DNA of 64,000 bases. It comes from Pseudogracilibacillus sp037071985. Lineage in GTDB: Bacteria; Bacillota; Bacilli; Bacillales; Amphibacillaceae. The position numbers and the translations under genes are program-made. How positions within the stretch are numbered: the first letter of the stretch is position 1; each line of letters opens with the position of its first letter. Positions 27,598-36,412 of this stretch are shown here, one piece after another. A model generated the notes under the pieces. The model saw nothing but the letters and a program-made list of their open reading frames with translations. It ran no database searches and had not been told where the DNA came from. The stretch spans positions 1-64,000 of the forward strand of contig NZ_JAXHDF010000001.1 of assembly GCF_037071985.1 (NCBI RefSeq), in the 5' to 3' direction.

Positions 27598-28227
27598 TTA
27601 ATCCAATGGTCGGATAACAGCTCGAACAGGACTCCCATCCGCCCCTACAATTCGAAGCGGAAGTGCAATTAATTCATAATCACCAGGCATTAAATTATTT
27701 AATAATAAATTTTCTAAAATATATATTCCATTTTCAGCTAAACTATGATGTCCTTTTAAAGATTTACTATCTACAGGATCAACCGAGGGAGCATCTGTAC
27801 CTAATAAGACTATTCCTTTTTTCCTTAAATAATCTCCTGCATCTCTATCGATCACCGTAAAATTTTCAGGAAACACTTTCGGATTGCGCTCGTTCTCTGT
27901 TTTTAATAATAAACGTTTAACTCCATCTAGCTCATATTTTTCTAAAACCTTCATATCAATTATTTCATATGCCGTAACATCTATTAATTTTGCAGGACCG
28001 ATATACATATTTATATCGATTTCATCTATTTTTTTACCTGCCTCATCAAAATGATATGGAGCATCTACATGAGTTCCTGTATGAACACTAGTAGAGATAT
28101 GTCCAATATTTACCGAACCAGTTTGCTCTTTCGTACAACTTAATTTAAATTCAAACGTTTCATCCCCAGGCCAACTAGCAATAGTATTTGTTAATGGTTG
28201 TGTAATGTCAATCCACTTTCTTTCCAT
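27598..28227 (-). CDS. kynB: Kynurenine formamidase (arylformamidase)
   Basis: A 209-residue cyclase-family metal hydrolase that converts N-formylkynurenine to kynurenine. The metal-binding motif HTGTHVDAPYHF is at residues about 49-60, with DITQPLTN at the N-terminus and GTDAPSVD near residue 143. It is the last gene of the kynU-kynA-transporter-kynB operon, 11 bp after the transporter. Confidence 0.95.
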   Translation of the reverse strand: MERKWIDITQPLTNTIASWPGDETFEFKLSCTKEQTGSVNIGHISTSVHTGTHVDAPYHFDEAGKKIDEIDINMYIGPAKLIDVTAYEIIDMKVLEKYELDGVKRLLLKTENERNPKVFPENFTVIDRDAGDYLRKKGIVLLGTDAPSVDPVDSKSLKGHHSLAENGIYILENLLLNNLMPGDYELIALPLRIVGADGSPVRAVIRPLD

Positions 28228-28238
28228 CTTTGTTCACC

Positions 28239-29588
28239 TCACTTTACAATGCCGAGTGTGTTTAAGAAGACTATAATAATTGTTAACGGAACGACCCAAG
28301 TCATAAGCAATCGCCAGACAGGATACAGACTAATTGAGTCTTTGCCACCTAAATGATATTCTTCCTGAACGAGCGCTTTATCTGCTCGATGAATAATGAA
28401 AATAGCAATCAACAGACTTCCTAAAGGCAACATAATATTACTTACAAGATAATCTGTCGCATCAAAAATACTTTTGTTAAAAATCTCCACTCCTGAAAGC
28501 GTACTTGAAGAAAGTGCTGACGGAATAGCAACGACTAATAGGACTGCACCTAATATCCAAGTAACTGTTTTTCTGGAGTACTTCCCATTTGCCGTAAAAG
28601 CCGCGACAATGATTTCATATAAGCTGAACGAAGAAGTAAGTGTTGCAAATAGAAACAATAATAAAAATAAACTTAAGAAAACTGAGCCTAATGGCAACTG
28701 TGCAAATGCTGCTGGCAACACCATAAATAATAACCCTGGCCCTTCAGCCGGCTCAAATCCTAAAGCAAATACGACTGGAAAAATAGCTAAACCTGCGAGC
28801 AAGGAGACGAAGATGTTCATCCCTACTACGGTACCTGCGGAAGAAGTTAAGCTTACATCTTTCTTTAAGTATGAACTGTATGTAATCATACAAGAAAAGC
28901 CGACAGCTAAAGAAAAGAATGATTGCCCGAGTGCATATAAGATAGATTCACGTGTAATATTGCTAAAGTCAGGAGCTAGAAAAAATCTTACCCCTTCAAG
29001 TGCACCTTCCAGTGTTAGGGAACGAATAACTAAAATGATAAAAAAGATAAATAAAAGAGGCATCATATACTTATTCGCTCGTTCAATTCCTTTTTGAACA
29101 CCTAAAGAAATAACGAGAACATTTGCGACTGTAAAAAGGAGAAGACCTAACATCGTAATCCCCGGGCTGCCTACTATTGAGCCGAACAAAGCTTCATAAT
29201 TAGCACTTTCTGAAATAATTTTACCAGGTATACTCATACCGCTGTAAATTAGTACCCAGCCTCCAACGACACTGTAAAAAGTCAGTAATAAAAAACAACC
29301 TAATACTCCAATTCTGCCAACCCAAACCCATAGACTGTCTGGTGCTAACTTTTTATAGGCGCTTATCGCTTCCCTTGCAGTACCTCTTCCTATAATAAAT
29401 TCGGAAATTAACATTGGTAAGCCTATGACTAATGTAAAGATAACAAAAATAAGAAAAAATGCTCCTCCACCACTCATTCCTGTTACATAAGGAAATTTCC
29501 AAATTGCTCCCAATCCAATTGCTGCACCGGCCGAAGCGAGTATGAACCCTAACTTTGAGGTCCATTGATCCCTTTTTTCTTTCATCAT
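28239..29588 (-). CDS. Sodium-dependent transporter (NSS/SNF family), possible tryptophan symporter
   Basis: A 449-residue neurotransmitter:sodium symporter-type protein with about 11 helices. The N-terminus WTSKLGFILASAGAAIGLGAIWKFPY is the hallmark unwound TM1 region that binds Na+ and substrate. Bacterial members carry amino acids (for example LeuT, TnaT). Placement inside the kynurenine operon suggests uptake of tryptophan or kynurenine, but that is inference from context. Confidence 0.9.
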   Translation of the reverse strand: MMKEKRDQWTSKLGFILASAGAAIGLGAIWKFPYVTGMSGGGAFFLIFVIFTLVIGLPMLISEFIIGRGTAREAISAYKKLAPDSLWVWVGRIGVLGCFLLLTFYSVVGGWVLIYSGMSIPGKIISESANYEALFGSIVGSPGITMLGLLLFTVANVLVISLGVQKGIERANKYMMPLLFIFFIILVIRSLTLEGALEGVRFFLAPDFSNITRESILYALGQSFFSLAVGFSCMITYSSYLKKDVSLTSSAGTVVGMNIFVSLLAGLAIFPVVFALGFEPAEGPGLLFMVLPAAFAQLPLGSVFLSLFLLLFLFATLTSSFSLYEIIVAAFTANGKYSRKTVTWILGAVLLVVAIPSALSSSTLSGVEIFNKSIFDATDYLVSNIMLPLGSLLIAIFIIHRADKALVQEEYHLGGKDSISLYPVWRLLMTWVVPLTIIIVFLNTLGIVK

Positions 29589-29601
29589 ATACCCTCCATC
29601 C

Positions 29602-30456
29602 TTATAATTTTGTTCTTAAATCCCATAATTCCGGGAAGAAACGATGGTCCAATACCTCCTTCAAATAATTGACTCCCGAAGATCCTCCAGTACCTACTTT
29701 AAACCCAATGATTCGTTCAACGGTCTTCATATGTCTAAATCTCCATTGTTGTAAACAATCTTCAATATCAACTAATTTTTCCGCTAATTCATATAAGTCC
29801 CAATATTTTTCTACATTCGTATAAACTTTTTCCCAAGCTTCTTTGACAGAGGGATCTCCACTATAAACAACTGAAAAATCACGGTTAATGAGTGACTTAT
29901 TAATCGGAAATCCAGCTTTTGAAAGCGCCTGAATAGATACATCATAAATACTTGGGGCATGATAAGCTTCATGTAGAGCTTGATAGATTACCGGTTTATT
30001 ATTATAAATTTTTAATATATGTTTAGACTTATATCCTAATGCAAATTCAATTAATCGATACTGATAAGATTGGAATCCAGAAGCTTTTCCTAATTTATCA
30101 CGGAATTCCAAGTATTCTGCAGGCGTTAACGTAGATAACACGTCCCAGGCCTGAATAATTTGGGTTTGTATTCGGGATACACGTGCAAGCATTTTAAAAG
30201 CATTGGATAATTTCCCCTCAGAAATGGATTCGATTGCCGCATTTAGTTCATGTAAAATAAGTTTCATCCATAACTCACTCACTTGATGGATTATTATGAA
30301 CAACATTTCATCATGGTGTCCCGAAAGTCGATGTTGGCTGGACAAAACAGTATCCAAATGAAGATATTCACTATAGGTCATATCCTGACTAAAGTTCGTA
30401 TGAATGCCATTTTCCTTTTTTAAGTTTTCATAAAGGTCAGAAATTGATTTTGACAT
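29602..30456 (-). CDS. kynA: Tryptophan 2,3-dioxygenase
   Basis: A 284-residue heme enzyme that opens the indole ring of tryptophan to N-formylkynurenine. The N-terminal block SGHHDEMLFIIIHQVSELW contains the conserved substrate-site histidine, and WRFRHMKTVERIIGFKVGTG near residue 240 contains the heme-ligand histidine and glycine loop. Length is normal. It lies 20 bp after kynU. Confidence 0.97.
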   Translation of the reverse strand: MSKSISDLYENLKKENGIHTNFSQDMTYSEYLHLDTVLSSQHRLSGHHDEMLFIIIHQVSELWMKLILHELNAAIESISEGKLSNAFKMLARVSRIQTQIIQAWDVLSTLTPAEYLEFRDKLGKASGFQSYQYRLIEFALGYKSKHILKIYNNKPVIYQALHEAYHAPSIYDVSIQALSKAGFPINKSLINRDFSVVYSGDPSVKEAWEKVYTNVEKYWDLYELAEKLVDIEDCLQQWRFRHMKTVERIIGFKVGTGGSSGVNYLKEVLDHRFFPELWDLRTKL

Positions 30457-30476
30457 TTTCCTGCCTCCTAATCTTT

Positions 30477-31763
30477 TTAGGCAATAACATCTCGATTATT
30501 TTCAAAATGTTTAAATTTTTCCTCCGTCATAATTTCCTTCATTATTTGAATTGCATCCCATACATCTGTAAAGCTATTATATAAAGCTACAGGAGCAAAA
30601 CGAATGCCGTTTGGCGCTCTAAAATCCGGTATAACGCCATGTTCCTTTAACGACTTGCATATTCTTGCAGCTTCTTTATGTTCGACAAAGATATGGCCCC
30701 CACGTTTGGATGGTTCTATTGGAGTTCGATTAACAAAAGAAAAATTATGTAATTCTTGATCGATAAGTTTCGTCATAAATTCCGTTAATTGAAGAGACTT
30801 TTCTCTAATTCTTTTCATTCCTACTTCTTCAAATATAGATAAAGAGCCAAGCAATGGTGCAGCACTTAATACATGGGGTGTTCCAGTTTGTAACGCTCCT
30901 GCATGCATCGCCCTAGTCATTGAATGCTCTAAATCAAATTGTTTTGATTTGTCTGATCCGAACCATCCAGCCAACCCTGGTTCTGCCCCAAAGTGGCGCT
31001 CATTAATATACAGTCCCCCTACAGAGCCTGGCCCCCCATTTAAATGCTTATATGTACACCAAAAAGCAAAATCAACATCCCATTTATCTAATTCATGTTC
31101 TACTGAACCAATCGAATGGCAAAGATCAAAAGCAACTAAAATTCCCTGTTTATGTGCTGATTTAGTTATATATTCCATATCAATTATTTGACCACTTCTA
31201 TAGAGTACTCCGCTTAAAATAACCATTGCTACTTCTTCTGTCATTTGTGCGACAATATCTTCCTCTGACAATAAATGACCATTCAAGCTTTTGATATTGA
31301 CTAAGTGTTCTTCACTATTAAGCCCATGAAGCCGTAATTGCGACTTTATCGCATAGATATCTGTTGGGAAGTTGAGTTCATCTACAATAATTTTATTTCT
31401 TTTGGCATCAGGTTTGAAATAGGTGGCCAAAATCTGGTGCAAATTCATTGTAGTCGAACCAGTCGAAATAACCTCTTCTGCCTTTGCTCCTATTAAAGGG
31501 GCAGTCATTTCTCCTAATCGCTCCGATAAATGAAACCACGGTTCCTCTGCCTCTGTCCATCCATCAATCCCTAGTTTTTTCCAAGATTCTAGCATTACTA
31601 AAAGAGCTTCCTCTGAACGCTTTGAAAGCAAACCAAGTGAATTTCCATCTAAATAAATACTTCCTTTTGGAATATAAAATTCATTGCGGTATTTATTTAA
31701 TTCATCTTGTTGATCTAACTTTTCTGCAATTGATTTTGTAATCAGTTCACCATCAAACAACAA
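30477..31763 (-). CDS. kynU: Kynureninase
   Basis: A 428-residue PLP enzyme that cleaves kynurenine to anthranilate and alanine. The PLP lysine is in WCTYKHLNGGPGSVGG (near residue 235), and SIYLDGNSLG near the N-terminus is typical. It is the first gene of the operon. The start is TTG with GGAGGG about 8 nt upstream. Together with kynA and kynB it gives the full route from tryptophan to anthranilate. Confidence 0.96.
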   Translation of the reverse strand: MLFDGELITKSIAEKLDQQDELNKYRNEFYIPKGSIYLDGNSLGLLSKRSEEALLVMLESWKKLGIDGWTEAEEPWFHLSERLGEMTAPLIGAKAEEVISTGSTTMNLHQILATYFKPDAKRNKIIVDELNFPTDIYAIKSQLRLHGLNSEEHLVNIKSLNGHLLSEEDIVAQMTEEVAMVILSGVLYRSGQIIDMEYITKSAHKQGILVAFDLCHSIGSVEHELDKWDVDFAFWCTYKHLNGGPGSVGGLYINERHFGAEPGLAGWFGSDKSKQFDLEHSMTRAMHAGALQTGTPHVLSAAPLLGSLSIFEEVGMKRIREKSLQLTEFMTKLIDQELHNFSFVNRTPIEPSKRGGHIFVEHKEAARICKSLKEHGVIPDFRAPNGIRFAPVALYNSFTDVWDAIQIMKEIMTEEKFKHFENNRDVIA

Positions 31764-31798
31764 AAGAGCACCCTCCTTCTCTGATCATCATTATATAC

Positions 31799-31827
31799 AA
31801 TATACAGAACAGAGAAAGAAGTGTAAA
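31799..31827 (-). promoter_or_regulatory. Promoter of the kynurenine operon
   Basis: Minus-strand TTTACA (31822-31827), 17-bp spacer, TATATT (31799-31804), about 30 bp before the kynU start. Confidence 0.6.
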
Positions 31828-31926
31828 TAGCCATTCAATTCTATCACTAGACATTAAGATATAAATTTTCATTGATTTATCGTCATTCACAAATTCAACA
31901 GAGTTAGTAACATCGTGCTGAAACTC

Positions 31927-31956
31927 TTGACATAAATGATTGCTACGAATTAAAAT
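31927..31956 (+). promoter_or_regulatory. Promoter of trhO
   Basis: TTGACA (31927-31932), 18-bp spacer, TAAAAT (31951-31956) on plus, about 60 bp before the start codon. Confidence 0.6.
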
Positions 31957-32016
31957 TTATATAGCAAAGTATAATTTTTTATATCTTGTAAATATAAAAA
32001 ACAGGTGGTAATAACA

Positions 32017-32979
32017 ATGAAAGAAAAGTATCAAGTACTTCTCTACTACGAATTTGTTCCGATTGAAGATCACGAACAATTTGCAGCAGAGCATTTAGAA
32101 TTTTGTAAAAGTCTCGGTTTGAAAGGTCGTATTTTAGTCTCACATAATGGGATTAATGGGACGGTTTCAGGGACAGTTGATCAAACAAATGCATATATGG
32201 AAAAAATGCATCAAGACCCTCGCTTTAAAGATATATTTTTTAAAATAGATGAACATGATGGACACGCTTTTAAAAAAATGCATGTTCGACCTAGAGAGGA
32301 ACTCGTTACACTACGTTTAGATGATCCAGTCGATCCAAATGAGTTGACTGGCGAATATTTAAAGCCAAAAGAATTTTATGAAGCGATGCAAGATGAAAAT
32401 ACGGTTATTTTAGATACAAGAAATGATTATGAATATGATGTAGGACATTTTCGCGGTGCGATTCGTCCAGACATCCACAACTTTAGAGAATTACCAGAAT
32501 GGGTTAAAGAAAATAAACACTTAATTGAAGGTAAACGTATTTTAACGTATTGTACTGGCGGTATTCGCTGTGAAAAATTTACTGGATGGCTCATTAAGGA
32601 AGGTTTTGAAGACGTCGCTCAATTGGAAGGTGGTATCGTAACATATGGTAAAGATCCCGAAGTAAAAGGGAAACTATGGGACGGTTTATGCTATGTCTTC
32701 GATAATCGTTTAACTGTACCGGTTAATCATACTGAACATGTTGTCATTGGGAAAGATCATTTCGATGGCAAACCATGTGAGCGATATGTTAACTGTGCAG
32801 ATCCTGTCTGCAACAAGCAAATTTTATGTTCAGAAGAAAATGAACATAAATATATGCGCGGTTGCACGGATGCGTGTCGACGCAGTCCTAACAATTTATA
32901 TGTGAAAGAACATCAATTATCGGAAGAAGAAATACAGAGACGTTTAGAAGTAATTGAACAAGAAAAGCAACAAGCTTAA
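32017..32979 (+). CDS. trhO: tRNA uridine-34 hydroxylase TrhO (rhodanese family)
   Basis: A 320-residue enzyme that hydroxylates U34 of tRNAs on the way to 5-methoxyuridine. An N-terminal RNA-binding acylphosphatase-like domain (ILVSHNGINGTVSG) precedes a rhodanese domain with DTRNDYEYDVGHF and the active cysteine in YCTGGIRCEK (near residue 178). A cysteine-rich C-terminal segment (CADPVCNKQILC, CTDACRRSP) follows. The ATG at 32017 has AGGTGG at 8 nt; an upstream GTG overlaps that site. A terminator follows. Confidence 0.94.
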   Translation: MKEKYQVLLYYEFVPIEDHEQFAAEHLEFCKSLGLKGRILVSHNGINGTVSGTVDQTNAYMEKMHQDPRFKDIFFKIDEHDGHAFKKMHVRPREELVTLRLDDPVDPNELTGEYLKPKEFYEAMQDENTVILDTRNDYEYDVGHFRGAIRPDIHNFRELPEWVKENKHLIEGKRILTYCTGGIRCEKFTGWLIKEGFEDVAQLEGGIVTYGKDPEVKGKLWDGLCYVFDNRLTVPVNHTEHVVIGKDHFDGKPCERYVNCADPVCNKQILCSEENEHKYMRGCTDACRRSPNNLYVKEHQLSEEEIQRRLEVIEQEKQQA

Positions 32980-32981
32980 AC

Positions 32982-33011
32982 GGGGCGACCTTATATGGTC
33001 GTCTTTTTTTA
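32982..33011 (+). terminator. trhO terminator
   Basis: GGGGCGACC-TTATAT-GGTCGTC followed by T7, 5 bp past the stop. Confidence 0.88.
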
Positions 33012-33032
33012 CTAGGAAGGAAGTGAAAGTAG

Positions 33033-33419
33033 ATGAAAAAAATCATCCTATTTGATGGGCAATGTCATTTTTGCAATGGGAGTGTACAGTTTATAATTAA
33101 AAGAGATCCTAAAGCCATTTTTTCATTTGCTTCTTTACAAAGTGAGATTGGGCAATCACTTTTAAATGAGTACAACGTTCCTGCCCATGAAAATAGTTTA
33201 ATATTAATTAGTAATAATCACTTCTATTCAAAATCCACAGCAGCTTTAAAAATAAGTAAGGAATTACGGTTTTTATGGAAATTATGTTATTTTTTCATTA
33301 TTATCCCTGTACCTATTCGAGATTTTATTTACAACATCATTGCTAAAAATCGATATAAATTAATTAATAAAACAGTCTGTGAAATTCCATCTCCAGAAGA
33401 TAAAAAAAGATTTTTATAA
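33033..33419 (+). CDS. yuxK: DCC family thiol-disulfide oxidoreductase-like protein (YuxK)
   Basis: A 128-residue DUF393 protein. The DCC motif DGQCHFCNG at residues about 8-16 holds a CxxC pair, followed by VQFIIKRDP and FASLQSEIGQ, all typical. A hydrophobic segment (about 88-104) follows. The cellular role is unknown. AGGAAGGAAG precedes the ATG. Confidence 0.88.
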   Translation: MKKIILFDGQCHFCNGSVQFIIKRDPKAIFSFASLQSEIGQSLLNEYNVPAHENSLILISNNHFYSKSTAALKISKELRFLWKLCYFFIIIPVPIRDFIYNIIAKNRYKLINKTVCEIPSPEDKKRFL

Positions 33420-33814
33420 AAAGGAAAACTGGGACATAAATAAAGCTAGTCACTAAAAGGACGAATAATATTGTTAATGAAAAAATATGCATCTACTTCT
33501 TGCCAAATGCGGTCACATCCTTGAACTGTAGCTACGTTTTCGTCTCCATCAGATTTGTGACCAACACCGACTTGGACCTCCTGTCCGCACAAGAGGAGAG
33601 TAAAAGTTCGATAGGACGAACGATCGTGCGAATCCAACGAGTCCGAAGATCCTTACAAGCGACTCAGAAACGAGAAGCTACATAGTTTTAGGCCGTGTCT
33701 ATGGAAAGCAAGGGTATTTTCGGAGCGTTGTATCAAGGTCCAAGAGTATTATTTACGAAGCAATCATAAATCTACCATAATCCGTCTTTTATAATAAAAA
33801 TACGTTTGTCCCAG
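33417..33814. repeat. Palindromic repeat element C inside a terminator stem
   Basis: The outer arms CTGGGACA (33429-33436) and TGTCCCAG (33807-33814) are next to a T-rich run on the minus strand, so they can terminate udk. The loop of about 370 nt carries a decayed copy of the repeat core: CCTCCTGTCCGCAC, CGAAGATCCTT, CGAGAAGCTACA and GGCCGTGTCTATGGAAAGC. Element B has the same blocks in the same order. Short frames within it are not credible genes. Confidence 0.65.
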
Positions 33815-33816
33815 TC

Positions 33817-34452
33817 TCACTCTGTTTCATTCGCTAATATCTTTTCGATTTTTGTTGCTATAATATCGATTGCAACGTGATTTTCTCCACCTTCTGGAAT
33901 AATAATATCCGCATAACGCTTTGTAGGTTCGACAAATTGAAGGTGAGCCGGTCTCACTTCGTTAATATATTGATCAATAACTGAGTCTAGAGATCTTCCC
34001 CGCTCTTTAATATCTCGCAACAATCTTCGAATGATTCTAACATCCGAATCCGTATCCACATATAATTTAATATCCATTAATTCAACTAGTCTAGGATCTT
34101 CTAAAATCAGTATTCCTTCCACTATTATTACCTGTTTCGGCTCTACTTTAATAACCTGTTCCGACCGTGTATGTAATTTATAGTTGTATACAGGTTTCTC
34201 AATTGGCTTTAAATTAATTAAGTCTTTTAAGTGGCTGACAAGCAGATCATTATCAAATGCAAGCGGATGATCATAATTCGTGTCTAACCGTTGTTCAAAT
34301 GATAAATGACTTTGATCTTTATAATAATAATCCTGTTCAATCACAAGAATTGTCTTATCGCAAAATCGTTTACAAATAGAACGCGTAACAGAGGTTTTAC
34401 CACTACCACTACCACCTGCCACACCGATGACTACTGGTTTATTTTTAAACAT
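33817..34452 (-). CDS. udk: Uridine kinase
   Basis: A 211-residue P-loop kinase that phosphorylates uridine and cytidine to UMP and CMP in pyrimidine salvage. P-loop GVAGGSGSGKTSV is at residues about 9-21, the substrate segment YYYKDQSHL near 43, YDHPLAFD near 60, and the lid RRLLRDIKERGR near 142. Length and motifs are standard. It is monocistronic. Confidence 0.96.
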   Translation of the reverse strand: MFKNKPVVIGVAGGSGSGKTSVTRSICKRFCDKTILVIEQDYYYKDQSHLSFEQRLDTNYDHPLAFDNDLLVSHLKDLINLKPIEKPVYNYKLHTRSEQVIKVEPKQVIIVEGILILEDPRLVELMDIKLYVDTDSDVRIIRRLLRDIKERGRSLDSVIDQYINEVRPAHLQFVEPTKRYADIIIPEGGENHVAIDIIATKIEKILANETE

Positions 34453-34570
34453 GACCTTACTCTCCTGTTTTATCTTTAATTCTTACTAAATCATACAGGA
34501 GAGTACAAAAATAATCTATCCTTTACTCTTCTCGACAATATGCCGAATATTCTGACATTGGTTTACAAAC

Positions 34571-35344
34571 TTAGTCGATATATGTCTGTCTATATTGTAA
34601 AGGGGTCATTCCTTGATGTTTTTTAAAGTGTTGAATAAAATTGCTGTGATTCATAAATCCATACTTTTTTCGAATTTCTTCTAAAGATTGATTCGTATAT
34701 TTCATTTCATATATAATTTCATTTAGTTTGCGTTTTGATATGTAACTAGAAATATTTTCACCAATTTGTAGTTTGAACAAATTAGATAAATGTGTAGTTG
34801 AAATCTGCAATTGTCGCGCAATCCAATTTACTGAAAGTTTATTATCTGATAGATAGCATTGAATCAACTTAAGTGCTTTTTCAACATAGATATTACCGTC
34901 AAATAATACATGATGCGCAATAATCTCATCCTTTAAACAATCTATAAACCAAGGGATCGACAGTAGAAATTCAGAAAGATTATTCCATTGTTCAATTTGG
35001 GCAATAATCGAATAAGAAAATGATAGAATTCTTGGATGCAATAAATTTTTCCGATTATTAACTCGGATAATATCCGTAATAATACTAACAAAAAACGTCC
35101 TGGCGACAAATGTTTGTTCTTCATCCGAGAGCTCTAGCAATTCATAACAAAAATCTTCTAAATATTTTTCACATGTAACATACTCTTTTCTTTGCAAATG
35201 CTTAAAGAATTTTTGATCATAGAAAGTAATAATTTCTTCTAATTCTAATTGATTAATTTTTTCTAAATTTATAGTCTCTATAATATCCAACTCAGTACTT
35301 TTTATTTTCCCCCACCTCTTCCTAAAAATTACCGTCAGTGTCAA
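34571..35344 (-). CDS. AraC family transcriptional regulator
   Basis: A protein of up to 257 residues. The C-terminal ~100 residues are a double helix-turn-helix AraC domain: first HTH LSVNWIARQLQISTTHLSNLFK, second QSLEEIRKKYGFMNHSNFIQHFKKHQGMTPLQYRQ. The N-terminal part is helical and not a recognisable cupin or receiver domain, so the signal is unknown. The TTG at 35344 lacks a clear ribosome binding site and the true start may be downstream. No obvious target operon adjoins it. Confidence 0.85.
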   Translation of the reverse strand: MTLTVIFRKRWGKIKSTELDIIETINLEKINQLELEEIITFYDQKFFKHLQRKEYVTCEKYLEDFCYELLELSDEEQTFVARTFFVSIITDIIRVNNRKNLLHPRILSFSYSIIAQIEQWNNLSEFLLSIPWFIDCLKDEIIAHHVLFDGNIYVEKALKLIQCYLSDNKLSVNWIARQLQISTTHLSNLFKLQIGENISSYISKRKLNEIIYEMKYTNQSLEEIRKKYGFMNHSNFIQHFKKHQGMTPLQYRQTYID

Positions 35345-35471
35345 GGTGACGTATCTTTTAGTTTAGGATCTCCCAGTCAATTAACTGCATAGTAAAAAAT
35401 TGAGACTTCCTCAGACATTGTTAGTTTACCTCTCTTAAATTAACTTTCCAATTAACTAAAGTTAATGTTTC

Positions 35472-36068
35472 CTAGATAATTTTTAACTCTTTCGCACGTA
35501 TAATAGCTTGTGTTCTGTTTTTAACATGCAACTTTTGATAAATAACATGATTGTACACCTTCACCGTTCCTTCAGTTAATGATAGATTTAAAGCAATTTC
35601 TTTATTAGTGTATCCTTTTCCCATACTTTGCAATATTTTGGTTTCTTGGTAAGTGAAGGATTCAAGCGGATAAACTGATTTGGCCTTACTTCCTCTTGTC
35701 CGCCTAAGCACAGCTTTTACACGAGCTACTACTTCATTGGGATCGAAAGGTTTTGTTATATAATCATCTCCACCAAATTCTAGACTGGAAATAATATCAT
35801 TTTTACTAGTCAAACTACTTATATAAATGACTGGGATATTCATAAGAGCGGGGTCCTCACGCATATATTTACACACCTCTTGCCCACTTATTCTAGGCAT
35901 TATAATATCCAAAATAACAAGATCTGGTAAATATTCTTTAATCTTTTCTAATGCATCCTTTCCGTTCAACGCAGTAACTACGTCATAATTATTTTTCTTT
36001 AGAAATAATTCAAGCAAGTACAAAATATTACTCTCATCTTCAGCAATTAAGATTTTACCTTCTCTCAA
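35472..36068 (-). CDS. Orphan response regulator with LuxR-type output
   Basis: A 198-residue protein. A receiver domain (residues 1-120) has the acidic pair ED near residue 10, phospho-acceptor aspartate in LVILDIIMP (about 52), and the lysine in DYITKPFDP (about 104). A short LuxR-type HTH (about 135-198) reads GYTNKEIALNLSLTEGTVKVYNHVIYQKL. No histidine kinase gene is next to it. The start is TTG after a G-rich site. It may work with the adjacent AraC gene, but nothing in the sequence proves that. Confidence 0.88.
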   Translation of the reverse strand: MREGKILIAEDESNILYLLELFLKKNNYDVVTALNGKDALEKIKEYLPDLVILDIIMPRISGQEVCKYMREDPALMNIPVIYISSLTSKNDIISSLEFGGDDYITKPFDPNEVVARVKAVLRRTRGSKAKSVYPLESFTYQETKILQSMGKGYTNKEIALNLSLTEGTVKVYNHVIYQKLHVKNRTQAIIRAKELKII

Positions 36069-36412
36069 CTTTCTCTTCCCCCTTGATGAAAAAGTATGAA
36101 GTAAAATATGCCGGTCATGTAGAATGTTTGGTTTGCACTACTCTTTATCCCCCTTCATTTACCAAATATATCCTACTACTTTAATTAAATCATACGAACA
36201 ACTTTAATCCTATACATTTATTTGTATAGATAACATCAAACCACTCCTTTATTATCGGGGAAAAAGCACTTAATAGTAACTAAATGTCGAATAAATTATG
36301 ATGCTAATTAACTATATTAATCTAACTCATTAAAAAGCACCTATTTTAACTAAAAATTTTTAATAAAAAACAGACCTTATAAAAAGGTCTGTTATAAGAT
36401 ACATCTATTTAT
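36069..36412. other. AT-rich intergenic gap with a short direct repeat
   Basis: The gap contains an imperfect 24-bp direct repeat starting AAAAAGCAC at 36261 and again at 36332, and the proS terminator at its right end. No coding frame is supported. Confidence 0.5.
36367..36395 (-). terminator. proS terminator
   Basis: AACAGACCTT..AAGGTCTGTT hairpin; on minus it is followed by T6. Confidence 0.85.

Noticed and set aside
28474..29097. 207-codon plus-strand frame inside the sodium symporter gene
   Set aside because: Antisense shadow of a well supported transporter with clear family motifs; no site for translation.
33446..33685. Two overlapping ~60-codon frames in element C
   Set aside because: Both are within the repeat-filled terminator loop and show no protein character.
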